This document shows positions 9,918 to 17,905 of a stretch of 55,762 nt of DNA, one piece after another; position 1 is the stretch's first letter, and the number at the start of each line of letters is the position of its first letter. The DNA comes from Mycobacterium sp. 852013-51886_SCH5428379 (GTDB lineage Bacteria > Actinomycetota > Actinomycetes > Mycobacteriales > Mycobacteriaceae): the NCBI RefSeq assembly GCF_001665575.1, contig NZ_LZSU01000032.1, positions 1 to 55,762 on the forward strand. Reading direction: 5' to 3'. Made by a program: the position numbers and the translations under genes. The notes under the pieces are model-generated. The model was not told the origin of the DNA. It saw nothing but the letters and a program-made list of their open reading frames with translations, and made no database searches.

Positions 9918-11843
9918 ATGATCAACAGAGTGCTGGTCGCCAACCGCGGCGAGATCGCCCGCCGGGTGTTCGCCACCTGCCGTCGCCTCGGTATCGGCAC
10001 GGTCGCCGTCTACACCGATCCGGACGCCGGTTCCCCGCACGTCGCGGAGGCCGACGCGCGGGTGCGGGTTGACGGCTACCTCGACACCGCCCAACTCATC
10101 GCGGCCGCCCACGCGGCCGGTGCGGACGCCGTCCATCCCGGATACGGATTCCTTTCGGAGAACGCCGATTTCGCGGGGGCCGTACAGGACGCCGGACTGA
10201 CGTGGATCGGGCCACCACCCGCCGCGGTCGCCGCCATGGGCAGCAAGATCGAGGCGAAGAAGCTGATGGCCGCCGCCGGCGTACCGGTCCTCGACGAACT
10301 CGATCCGGCCACCGTGACCGCCGACCAGCTGCCGGTGCTGGTCAAGGCGTCGGCCGGGGGCGGCGGGCGCGGGATGCGGGTCGTCCGCGACCTCGACGCG
10401 TTGACGGGCGAGGTCGAGGCCGCGCAACGCGAGGCGCAGTCTGCGTTCGGCGACCCGACGGTGTTCTGCGAGCGGTACCTCGCGGCCGGCCACCACGTCG
10501 AGGTCCAGGTGATGGCCGACCAGCACGGCACGGTGTGGGCGGTCGGCGAACGCGAGTGCTCGATCCAGCGCAGGCACCAGAAGATCATCGAGGAGGCGCC
10601 CTCACCGCTGGTCGAACGCACGCCCGGGATGCGCGAGCGGCTGTTCGAGGCGGCGCGGCTGGCCGCGACCGCGATCGGCTACACGGGCGCGGGCACCGTG
10701 GAGTTCATGGCCGACCGTCGGGGCGAGTTCTTCTTCCTGGAGATGAACACCCGTCTGCAGGTCGAACATCCGGTCACCGAGGAGACCACGGGCCTCGACC
10801 TCGTCGAACTGCAGCTGCTGGTCGCCGAGGGCGGCAGCCTTGATCCCGCACCACCGCCGTCGCGCGGCCATGCCATCGAGGCCCGGCTGTACGCGGAGGA
10901 TCCGGCGAAGAACTGGCAGCCCCAGGCCGGGACGGTGCACCGCTTCGAGGTGCCCGCGGGCCCGCGGGTGGACACCGGCATCGTCGACGGCTCCGTGGTG
11001 TCGATCTTCTACGATCCGATGCTGGCGAAGGTGATCTCGTATGCGCCCACCCGGCGGCAGGCCGCGGCCCGGCTCAGCGACGCGCTGGCCCGCACCCGGG
11101 TGCACGGCGTGCGCACCAACCGCGATCTGCTGGTCAACGTGCTGCGTCATCCGGCCTTCCTCGACGGCGCCACCGACACCGCGTTCTTCGACACCCACGG
11201 CCTGTCCGCACTCAGCGCGCCCGCCCGGCACGCCCGCGCGGCCGACCTCTCGGCCGTCGCCGCCGCACTCGCCGACGCCGCCCGCAACCGTGCCGCGGCG
11301 ACCGTGTTCGCCGCCGCTCCCAGCGGCTGGCGCAACCTCGCCTCCGGCCACCAGGTCAAACGCTTCGGCGACGCCGACGGCGGCGATCTCGAGGTGCAGT
11401 ACCGGTTCACCCGCCGCGGTGTGGACATCGCCGGCCATTCCGACGTCACGGTGGTCACGACGGCACCCGACCACACGGTGCTGCGCGTCGGTGCGGTCGA
11501 GTCCCGGTTCGACGTCTGCCGGTACGGCACCGAGGTGTTCGTCGACTCACCGCTGGGCGCCGTGCAGCTGACGGCGATGCCGCGCTTCCCCGACCCGGAC
11601 GCCGCCGTCGCGCAGGGCTCCCTCGTCGCGCCGATGCCCGGCGCCGTGGTCCGCGTCGGCGCCGCCGTCGGCGACACCGTCACCGCAGGCCAGCCGCTGA
11701 TCTGGCTCGAAGCCATGAAGATGGAGCACACGCTGGCCGCCCCCGGCGACGGCGTCCTCGCCGAACTGAACGTCACACCCGGCCAGCAGGTCGAGGTCGG
11801 GGCGATCCTCGCCCGTGTGGACAACCCTGGAGGAGAACCATGA
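9918..11843 (+). CDS. accA2: Acyl-CoA carboxylase biotin carboxylase/BCCP (alpha) subunit AccA2
   Basis: 641 residues. Biotin carboxylase occupies about 1-445 (NRGEIARR; ATP-grasp glycine loop KASAGGGGRGMR; EMNTRLQVEHPVTE; catalytic-region RLYAEDP). A BT-like linker follows, then a biotinyl domain with EAMKMEH about 25 residues from the AccD-proximal end of the last 75 residues; the Lys is the biotinylated residue. It carboxylates its own biotin with bicarbonate and ATP for AccD2. ATG at 9918 is 5 bp beyond accD2; its stop overlaps the fadE12 ATG. In M. tuberculosis the AccA2-AccD2 substrate is, to my knowledge, not settled. Confidence 0.94.
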   Translation: MINRVLVANRGEIARRVFATCRRLGIGTVAVYTDPDAGSPHVAEADARVRVDGYLDTAQLIAAAHAAGADAVHPGYGFLSENADFAGAVQDAGLTWIGPPPAAVAAMGSKIEAKKLMAAAGVPVLDELDPATVTADQLPVLVKASAGGGGRGMRVVRDLDALTGEVEAAQREAQSAFGDPTVFCERYLAAGHHVEVQVMADQHGTVWAVGERECSIQRRHQKIIEEAPSPLVERTPGMRERLFEAARLAATAIGYTGAGTVEFMADRRGEFFFLEMNTRLQVEHPVTEETTGLDLVELQLLVAEGGSLDPAPPPSRGHAIEARLYAEDPAKNWQPQAGTVHRFEVPAGPRVDTGIVDGSVVSIFYDPMLAKVISYAPTRRQAAARLSDALARTRVHGVRTNRDLLVNVLRHPAFLDGATDTAFFDTHGLSALSAPARHARAADLSAVAAALADAARNRAAATVFAAAPSGWRNLASGHQVKRFGDADGGDLEVQYRFTRRGVDIAGHSDVTVVTTAPDHTVLRVGAVESRFDVCRYGTEVFVDSPLGAVQLTAMPRFPDPDAAVAQGSLVAPMPGAVVRVGAAVGDTVTAGQPLIWLEAMKMEHTLAAPGDGVLAELNVTPGQQVEVGAILARVDNPGGEP

Positions 11844-13000
11844 CCGGATTCGTCGAGACCGACGAACAGCAGGCGCTGCGCAAGGCGGTCGCCGCGATGG
11901 CCGGCGGCTATGGGCAGGACTACTACCTGGAGAAGGCGCGGGCCGGCGAGCACACCACCGAGCTGTGGGAGGAGGCAGGCCGCCTCGGCTTCATCGGGGT
12001 GAACCTGCCCGAGCAGTACGGTGGCGGCGGCGCCGGCATGTACGAGCTTGCGCTGGTGATGGAGGAGATGGCGACCGCCGGATCGGCACTGCTGATGATG
12101 GTGGTCTCCCCCGCCATCAACGGCACCATCATCAGCAGGTTCGGCACCGAGGACCAGAAGCAGCGCTGGCTGCCGGGTATCGCCGACGGCTCGATCACGA
12201 TGGCGTTCGCCATCACCGAACCCGATGCCGGCTCGAATTCGCACCGGATCACCACCACCGCCCGCCGCGACGGTGACGATTGGATCCTGACCGGTCAGAA
12301 GACCTACATCTCCGGCGTGGACCAGGCCCAGGCGGTGCTCGTGGTCGGCCGGATGGCCGACCACCGCACGGGGAACCTCAAACCGGCGCTGTTCGTCGTG
12401 CCGACCGATACTCCGGGGCTGCACTGGACGAAGATCGACATGGAGATCATCAGTCCGGAGAACCAATTCCAGCTGTTCATCGACGACGTGCGGTTACCCG
12501 CCGACGCGCTGGTCGGTTCGGAGGACGCCGCGATCGCGCAGCTGTTCGCCGGGCTCAACCCCGAGCGGATCATGGGTGCGGCGAACGCGGTGGGCATCGG
12601 CCGCTTCGCGGTCGGCCGAGCGGTCGACTACGTCAAGACCCGCCAGGTGTGGAAGACCCCGATCGGCGCGCATCAGGGCATCTCGCATCCGTTGGCGCAG
12701 AACCACATCGAGCTCGAGCTGGCGAAGCTGATGATGCAGAAGGCGGCGGCGCTGTACGACCACGGCGACGACGTCGGCGCAGCCGAGGCGGCGAACATGG
12801 CCAAGTACGCCGCCGGTGAGGCGTCGGTGCGGGCGGTGGATCAGGCCGTGCAGTCCATGGGCGGCAACGGCCTGACGAAGGAGTACGGTGTCGCGGCGTC
12901 GCTGGTGGCGTCCCGGCTGGCGCGGATCGCCCCGGTGAGCCGGGAGATGATCCTCAACTTCGTCGCACAGACGTCGCTGGGCCTCCCGAAGTCCTACTGA
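11840..13000 (+). CDS. fadE12: Acyl-CoA dehydrogenase FadE12
   Basis: The second 386-residue acyl-CoA dehydrogenase of the operon. FAD/substrate loop FAITEPDAGSNSH and C-terminal QSMGGNGLTKEYG are present. As in FadE13, the C-terminal catalytic Glu position of medium-chain enzymes is not Glu (APVSREM), whereas an isovaleryl-type Glu is present in NPERIMGAAN. It is not a duplicate of FadE13: the two differ throughout, so they probably act at different steps (for example before and after carboxylation/hydration, or on different chain lengths). Start and stop overlap the neighbours by 4 nt and 1 nt respectively. Confidence 0.92.
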   Translation: MTGFVETDEQQALRKAVAAMAGGYGQDYYLEKARAGEHTTELWEEAGRLGFIGVNLPEQYGGGGAGMYELALVMEEMATAGSALLMMVVSPAINGTIISRFGTEDQKQRWLPGIADGSITMAFAITEPDAGSNSHRITTTARRDGDDWILTGQKTYISGVDQAQAVLVVGRMADHRTGNLKPALFVVPTDTPGLHWTKIDMEIISPENQFQLFIDDVRLPADALVGSEDAAIAQLFAGLNPERIMGAANAVGIGRFAVGRAVDYVKTRQVWKTPIGAHQGISHPLAQNHIELELAKLMMQKAAALYDHGDDVGAAEAANMAKYAAGEASVRAVDQAVQSMGGNGLTKEYGVAASLVASRLARIAPVSREMILNFVAQTSLGLPKSY

Positions 13001-13782
13001 TGAGCGCTCGCGTCCACTACCGCGTCGAGGGCGCGGTGGCCCGGCTGACACTGGACTCCCCGCACAACCGCAACGCACTGTCGACCGCGCTGGTCGAGCA
13101 GTTGCATGCCGGTCTACGCGCGGCCGCCGCCGATCCGAACGTGCGCTGCGTGGTGCTCGGCCACACCGGCGGCACGTTCTGCGCCGGCGCGGACCTGTCC
13201 GAATCCTCCGGTGCGGACCCGGCCGCGGCGGCGCTGGACCGGGCGCAAGAGATGACGGCGGCGCTGCGGGCGATCCTGGACCTGCCGGTGCCGGTGATCG
13301 GCGCGATCGACGGGCACGTCCGCGCGGGTGGAATGGGGCTGGTCGGCGCCTGCGACATCGTGGTCGCAGGGACGAACAGCACGTTCGCTCTGACCGAGGC
13401 CCGCATCGGTGTCGCCCCGTCGATCATCTCGCTGACCCTGCTGCCGAAGATGACGGCCCGCGCGGCGGGTCGCTATTTCGTCACCGGGGAGAAGTTCGGC
13501 GCCGCCGAGGCCGCTGCGATCGGGCTGATCAGCATCGCCTCCGCCGACGTCGAGGCCGACGTCGCCGCGCTCGCCGCCGAGGTCGGCCGTGGCTCACCAC
13601 AGGGGCTCGCGGCATCGAAGGCCCTGACCACCGCGGCAGTGCTGGAGACGTTCGACCGGGCGGCCGACGACCTCGCGGCCCAGTCCGCGGCGCTGTTCGT
13701 CTCCGAGGAAGCCCGTGAGGGGATGACGGCGTTTCTGCAGAAGCGAGCGCCGAACTGGTCGGCCCACCAGACCCCGCGCTGA
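13000..13782 (+). CDS. echA7: Enoyl-CoA hydratase/isomerase EchA7
   Basis: A 260-residue crotonase-family protein. Visible features are the substrate-binding loop (PHNRNALS), the first oxyanion-hole segment (GTFCAGADLSE) and the second (HVRAGGMGLVGACD). The region that carries the catalytic Glu pair in classical hydratases reads ARIGVAPSIIS, so one Glu is not conserved in the usual place. In an Atu/Liu-type pathway this enzyme would hydrate the glutaconyl-CoA product of the carboxylase. Its ATG shares one base with the fadE12 TGA, and it is the last gene of the operon. Corresponds to Rv0971c by order. Confidence 0.92.
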   Translation: MSARVHYRVEGAVARLTLDSPHNRNALSTALVEQLHAGLRAAAADPNVRCVVLGHTGGTFCAGADLSESSGADPAAAALDRAQEMTAALRAILDLPVPVIGAIDGHVRAGGMGLVGACDIVVAGTNSTFALTEARIGVAPSIISLTLLPKMTARAAGRYFVTGEKFGAAEAAAIGLISIASADVEADVAALAAEVGRGSPQGLAASKALTTAAVLETFDRAADDLAAQSAALFVSEEAREGMTAFLQKRAPNWSAHQTPR

Positions 13783-13933
13783 ACATCACATCCGCCGCCC
13801 CCGAGTCGCCGATAGCACGCACCGCAGCGGCATTTCCGGAGGAATTCGGGTGGGCAACCGAGGTCGATCCGACAAAGCTTCGCTCGGCTAGCAGCTTCGC
13901 CGACGCGGCACGGCAGCAGTTTCATGAACGCTC
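13783..13933. other. Gap after echA7, no gene seen
   Basis: No hairpin with a T tract and no credible reading frame. The DNA is GC-rich with coding-like texture in places (GGAGGAATT at about 13837), so it may be an eroded gene end, but I recognise nothing. Confidence 0.35.
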
Positions 13934-13961
13934 TTGCATGTACCAGTGATCGTCGTACCCT
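13934..13961 (+). promoter_or_regulatory. Leaderless SigA-type promoter of the DUF1707 gene
   Basis: -35 TTGCAT (13934-13939), 16-bp spacer, -10 TACCCT (13956-13961). Initiation about 7-9 nt downstream lands on the ATG at 13970, so the transcript would carry no leader. Confidence 0.6.
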
Positions 13962-13969
13962 CGTAGGCG

Positions 13970-14554
13970 ATGAGCACACCTGCAACGCCGCGGAACGGAG
14001 CACAGCGCGCTGCCGATACCGATCGGATCCAGATCGCGCAGTTCCTCACCGATGCCGCCGCGCAGGGCCGCCTCCAGATGAACGAGTACGAGGATCGGCT
14101 GACCAAGGCGTACGCCGCCAAGACCTACGATGAGTTGGCTTCCGTCAGCGCCGATCTCCCCGGCGCCATGACCAACCTGCGGGGCAACGGACCGTGCCGT
14201 CCGGCCCCGTCGACCCTGCTCCTGGCCATCATGAGCGGCTTCGAACGCCGCGGCCGGTGGAACGTCCCCCGGCGGCTCACCACCGTCGCCTTCCTGGGCA
14301 GCGGCGTCGTCGACCTGCGGTACGCCGACTTCACCGCACCGGTGGTCGACGTCCGGACCTACTCGGTGTTCGGCGGACAGACCATCCTGGTGCCGCCGGA
14401 GGTGAACGTCGATCTGAACGGTGTCGGCGTCATGGGCGCGTTCGACCACAGCGTGCCCGGCGAGGGTTTGCCAGGAGCGCCGCACGTGCGCATCCGCGGC
14501 TTCGCCCTGTGGGGCCGCGTCGCCGTCAAACGCAAGCATCGCAAGAGCACCTAA
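13970..14554 (+). CDS. DUF1707 domain protein (Rv0966c-like)
   Basis: 194 residues. Residues ~17-70 form a DUF1707 domain (DRIQIAQFLTDAA ... QMNEYEDRLTKAYAAKTYDEL), and the C-terminal part (VFGGQTILVPP ... VMGAFDH ... GFALWGRVAVKRK) resembles the LiaF-like/cell-wall-active antibiotic response beta-helix domain. There is no clear transmembrane helix. Function is not established; such proteins are often envelope-stress associated. The promoter appears leaderless. The 3' end overlaps the convergent PE-PPE-type gene by 4 nt. Confidence 0.88.
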   Translation: MSTPATPRNGAQRAADTDRIQIAQFLTDAAAQGRLQMNEYEDRLTKAYAAKTYDELASVSADLPGAMTNLRGNGPCRPAPSTLLLAIMSGFERRGRWNVPRRLTTVAFLGSGVVDLRYADFTAPVVDVRTYSVFGGQTILVPPEVNVDLNGVGVMGAFDHSVPGEGLPGAPHVRIRGFALWGRVAVKRKHRKST

Positions 14555-15675
14555 CCGCCCGCGACGCCGCCCTTCGAGGTCGGACCCCGCGCAGGCGCCG
14601 CGCCGGTCGGACCCGGCGTGTCCGCACCGCGCGGGGTGGCGCGGCTCCGCCCGGTACCGGATTCGCGTTCCGGCTCGCCGCGCGCGGACATCGTGTTCAG
14701 TCCGGTGCGGACAGCAACGGAGAAGTCGTCGACGAACGCCCGCGTCTGCCGCGCGGTCGGCACCAGCCGCGCGGAGGTGTACCGACCCGGATTCGCCAGC
14801 GGATCGTTGTCGGGATAGCCGAAGTCCACCACAGTGCGCAGCGCGGGATCGATCGCGTCGGCGATGCGGGCGCCGGCCACCCCACCCAGGCGGCGCAACG
14901 GACGGGTGAGCGGCAGATCCTCGCTTTCGTACGACACATAGGTGGTCTCTCCGACGCGTTCGATGCGCGCGAAACCATCGGCCGTTCGACAGCCCTTTTC
15001 GCACCCGTCCCTCACCACGACGGTGCCGTCTGCCCCGATGGAGACCGGGAGGTCCACCGCGTCGCGCTGCGATCTGGCGTCGAGGTGGGCCATCAGTGAG
15101 TTGACCAGCGAGACGCCGTTGAGGAGGTACGCCGGCGCGTTGCCGTCCATGTCGTACTCATAGCCGACGTCGACGACCTCGGCCCCCGGAGACGCGGGCG
15201 TGGGCGCCGGGTCTGCTCCCAAGAGTCCGAAAGTCGGGTACCGGGTGCCGAATCCGCCGTTCGGCCGCGCGACGTTGTTGTCGAGGACGTAGACCGCGGT
15301 ACCCGTCACCGGGTCACCGGCATCGGCCAGGTAGTTCAGCAACAGGCTGGTATCGGCGGTCCCCCAGCCGGAGGCCACCACCACCTCGTCGCGGATGGCG
15401 TGGCCGGGCGTCGGCCCGAGACCGGATGGACCGGCGTGGAAGTCGACGGAGACGGGTCCGCGCCTGTCGGCGAGCGCGCTGCGGTAGAAGTCGCCGTGGT
15501 CATCCGTCGAACCGCGCGCCGCGATCGGCGCCGTCCAGTCGTTCATCGTCGAGGCGACGATCTCCGGGCTGATCACCGCCACGCCGCCGACCGCGGCCAC
15601 GGTGGCCACCGCGGCACCGCCGATCAGCGCGGGAACCAACGCCCGGCGGGCACGTCCCATCAACGGCGCAGACAA
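14551..15675 (-). CDS. Secreted PE-PPE-domain (alpha/beta-hydrolase fold) protein
   Basis: 374 residues. An N-terminal signal/anchor (RRALVPALIGGAAVATVAAV) is followed by a region matching the C-terminal PE-PPE domain of PPE proteins (YVLDNNVARPNGGFGTRYP, then VDVGYEYDMDGNAPAYLLN). There is no PE or PPE N-terminal module. The place where the family's nucleophile Ser should sit (GYSxxA) reads SGWGTAD, suggesting loss or shift of the catalytic serine. The C-terminal ~45 residues are Pro/Gly/Arg-rich. I chose TTG at 15675 because GGAGGGA lies 8 nt upstream; ATG at 15660 is an alternative. It lies 138 bp downstream of the VWA gene on the same strand. Confidence 0.7.
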   Translation of the reverse strand: MSAPLMGRARRALVPALIGGAAVATVAAVGGVAVISPEIVASTMNDWTAPIAARGSTDDHGDFYRSALADRRGPVSVDFHAGPSGLGPTPGHAIRDEVVVASGWGTADTSLLLNYLADAGDPVTGTAVYVLDNNVARPNGGFGTRYPTFGLLGADPAPTPASPGAEVVDVGYEYDMDGNAPAYLLNGVSLVNSLMAHLDARSQRDAVDLPVSIGADGTVVVRDGCEKGCRTADGFARIERVGETTYVSYESEDLPLTRPLRRLGGVAGARIADAIDPALRTVVDFGYPDNDPLANPGRYTSARLVPTARQTRAFVDDFSVAVRTGLNTMSARGEPERESGTGRSRATPRGADTPGPTGAAPARGPTSKGGVAGG

Positions 15676-15813
15676 GCTTCTTCCCTCCGGGCACGAAACG
15701 ACACAGCCCGCGTCCACAGCCTCCCCGCTGCATTCCACCCCCGGACGCGATGAATTCAGCAAACCGTAACGCATGGCGCGCCACATCGGTGACGCTCGTT
15801 TGCGTCGCGCGTG

Positions 15814-17790
15814 TCAGCGACGCCGGCGCGACGACAGATAGTCGCCGACGACCGCGGCCCCCAGACCGTCGAGATCGGGTACCACCACCCGGCCGCCCAC
15901 CCGCCGCGCCACCTGGTCGATGAACCGTGCCAGCCCCGGATCGCTGCCGAGCCGGAAGATCGTCACCTGCGCCCCGAGCCGGGCCACTTCGTCGAAGCCG
16001 CGGACAGTGTGCGCGACGGTCCGCGGATGCGGTGGGTAATCGAAGAACACTGCAGAACCCTCGCCGTCGCCGAAGTCCTCGAGGTGGGCGGTCGGCTCCC
16101 CGTCGGTGACCACCAGGATGACGGGCTGGGCGTTCGGGTGCCGACGTAGGTGCCGGGTGGCCAGGGCCAGCGCGTGGTGCAGGTTGGTGCCCTGCTCGTA
16201 GACGCCCTCCAGACCGGTCAGCTCCGCGGCGGTCACCGTCCGTGCGTAGCGGCCGAATGCGACGATCTGCAGCGCATCCGACCGGAACCGGGTGCTCACG
16301 AGGTGGTTGAGCGCCAGCGCTGTCCGCTTCATCGGCAGCCACCGGTTCTCCATCACCATCGAGAACGAGGTGTCGACCAGCAGCGCCACCGCGGCCTGGG
16401 TGCGGGTCTCGGTCTCGGAGATCTCGACGTCGTCGACGGTGATGCTCATCGGCACGCTTCGCTCTTGACCGCCGGCCGCCCGGAGCACCGCGTTGGTCAA
16501 CGTCCGGGTGACGTTCCACGGCTCGGTGTCGCCGAACTGCCAGGGCCGTGTCGCGCCGGTCAGCTCACCGGCCGCGCCCGCCCGCCGGGTGTCGCGCTCG
16601 CCGTGCCGCCCCGACAGCTGCTGGGCGACGTCGCGCAGCGCGGCCTGACCGAGCTGACGCATGGCCTTCGGCGACAACCGCCACTTGCCGTCGGAGCCGC
16701 GGTCCATGAAGCCCTGGTTCATCAGCGCCCGTTCGAGTTCGGCGAGGGTGCGGGCGTCGACCGCGGCGTCGTCGCCGAGTTGGCGGGCCAGCGCGTCGAG
16801 ATCCACGTCGTCCATCGACGCGCCCGCGTAGCTCTGCGAGAGCTGTTCGGCGAGCTGTTCGAGTTCGCCGATGTCGGCCAGCGCCTGCGCGCCCTCACCC
16901 ATACCGAGCGGGTTGTCGCCGGAGAACTCCGACGAGCCGTTCCAGTCCTCCCCCGGCCGCGCCGCCTGCAGATGCGAGTCCAGCCGGTTGAGCGCGTTCA
17001 TCAGCGACGGTGATCCGAACGCCTGTTGGGCCAGCGCGTCCAGTTCGGCCCGCTGATCGGCGGACAGGCTGTTGCGAAACCGCTGCGCGGCGGCGGCCCG
17101 CTTGGCCAGCGCGTCGAGCAGCTCGTCGACGTCGCGCGGGTTCTCCGGGAAGAACTCGCCGTGCTTGGCCATGAAGTCCTGAAAATCCTGCTGCGTGTCC
17201 TGCCCTTTGGCGTTCTTGTCAAGCAGGTCGTTGAGGTCGTCGAGCATGTCGTTGACCCGCTGGCGGTCCTCGTCGGTGGCGTTCTCCAGCGCCTGCTTCA
17301 TCCCGGCGAACCGCTGGTCGAGCATCTCGCGGCCGAGCAGATCCTTGATCTGGTCGTACTTCTGCCGCGCCTCCTCGCTGCGCCACTGATAGTCGGACAG
17401 TTCCTCGACGGCCTTCGCCGGCGACGGCGACAGCGACTCGATCTGCAGCTCGGAGAAGCGGGCGTCATCGTCGAGCGCGCGGGCCAGCTCCTTGCGTTCG
17501 GCCAGCACGGCCTCGTCGAGCAGCTTCTTGATCTCCTGCAGGGTGCCGTCGAGGTTGTTGCGTTTGAGCAGCTCACGACGTCGCCGGTTGGCCTCGGCCG
17601 CGAGCCGGTCGGCGCCGCGCATGTTCTTGGTGCCGCGCCGCAACAGCTCCGACAGAGCGCGCCGGGGCGAACTGCCCTCCATGACGTCCTCGCCGATCTG
17701 CTCGAGCGCGTCGCGCAGATCGACCGGCGGGGCCAGCGGATCGGGCCCGCCGGTGTAGCGCGAATACCGGGACGACCGGCTAGGCGACAT
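15814..17790 (-). CDS. VWA-domain protein partner of MoxR-type ATPase (Rv0959-like)
   Basis: 658 residues. A long helical, charged N-terminal two thirds (many Glu/Arg/Leu-rich stretches) leads to a von Willebrand A domain in the last ~190 residues with a MIDAS motif DTSFS (DxSxS), plus T and D at later MIDAS positions (EQGTNLHHAL; VVTDGEPT). Such proteins act with an adjacent MoxR/ChlI-like ATPase in metal insertion or protein-complex remodelling. ATG at 17790 has GAGGAG 7 nt upstream. Start region and ribosome-binding site lie in the first copy of a 61-bp tandem duplication; the reading frame is open to a GTG at 17859 but that extension would be translated duplicate sequence. Confidence 0.85.
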   Translation of the reverse strand: MSPSRSSRYSRYTGGPDPLAPPVDLRDALEQIGEDVMEGSSPRRALSELLRRGTKNMRGADRLAAEANRRRRELLKRNNLDGTLQEIKKLLDEAVLAERKELARALDDDARFSELQIESLSPSPAKAVEELSDYQWRSEEARQKYDQIKDLLGREMLDQRFAGMKQALENATDEDRQRVNDMLDDLNDLLDKNAKGQDTQQDFQDFMAKHGEFFPENPRDVDELLDALAKRAAAAQRFRNSLSADQRAELDALAQQAFGSPSLMNALNRLDSHLQAARPGEDWNGSSEFSGDNPLGMGEGAQALADIGELEQLAEQLSQSYAGASMDDVDLDALARQLGDDAAVDARTLAELERALMNQGFMDRGSDGKWRLSPKAMRQLGQAALRDVAQQLSGRHGERDTRRAGAAGELTGATRPWQFGDTEPWNVTRTLTNAVLRAAGGQERSVPMSITVDDVEISETETRTQAAVALLVDTSFSMVMENRWLPMKRTALALNHLVSTRFRSDALQIVAFGRYARTVTAAELTGLEGVYEQGTNLHHALALATRHLRRHPNAQPVILVVTDGEPTAHLEDFGDGEGSAVFFDYPPHPRTVAHTVRGFDEVARLGAQVTIFRLGSDPGLARFIDQVARRVGGRVVVPDLDGLGAAVVGDYLSSRRRR

Positions 17791-17905
17791 GGCCGCACTC
17801 CTCAACGCGGCTCGTCCCTCGCCGCTTGATCGTCGTGTGGCTAGGCGACATGGCCGCACTCCTCAACGCGGCTCGTCCCTCGCCGCTTGATCGTCGTGTG
17901 GCTAG
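17778..17905. repeat. 61-bp tandem duplication carrying the VWA gene start signals
   Basis: The sequence repeats with a period of 61 bp over 17778-17905 (2.1 copies, identical as far as I can compare). Each unit holds GAGGAG and ATGTCGCCTAGCC on the minus strand. The copy nearer the MoxR-like gene encodes a decoy ATG at 17851 followed by 23 codons that end at TAG 17780, overlapping the true VWA start at 17790 in another frame. Confidence 0.9.

Noticed and set aside
17791..17859. GTG 17859 as start of the VWA gene
   Set aside because: The extension is just translated tandem-duplicate DNA; ATG 17790 has GAGGAG at 7 nt and begins the family's sequence.
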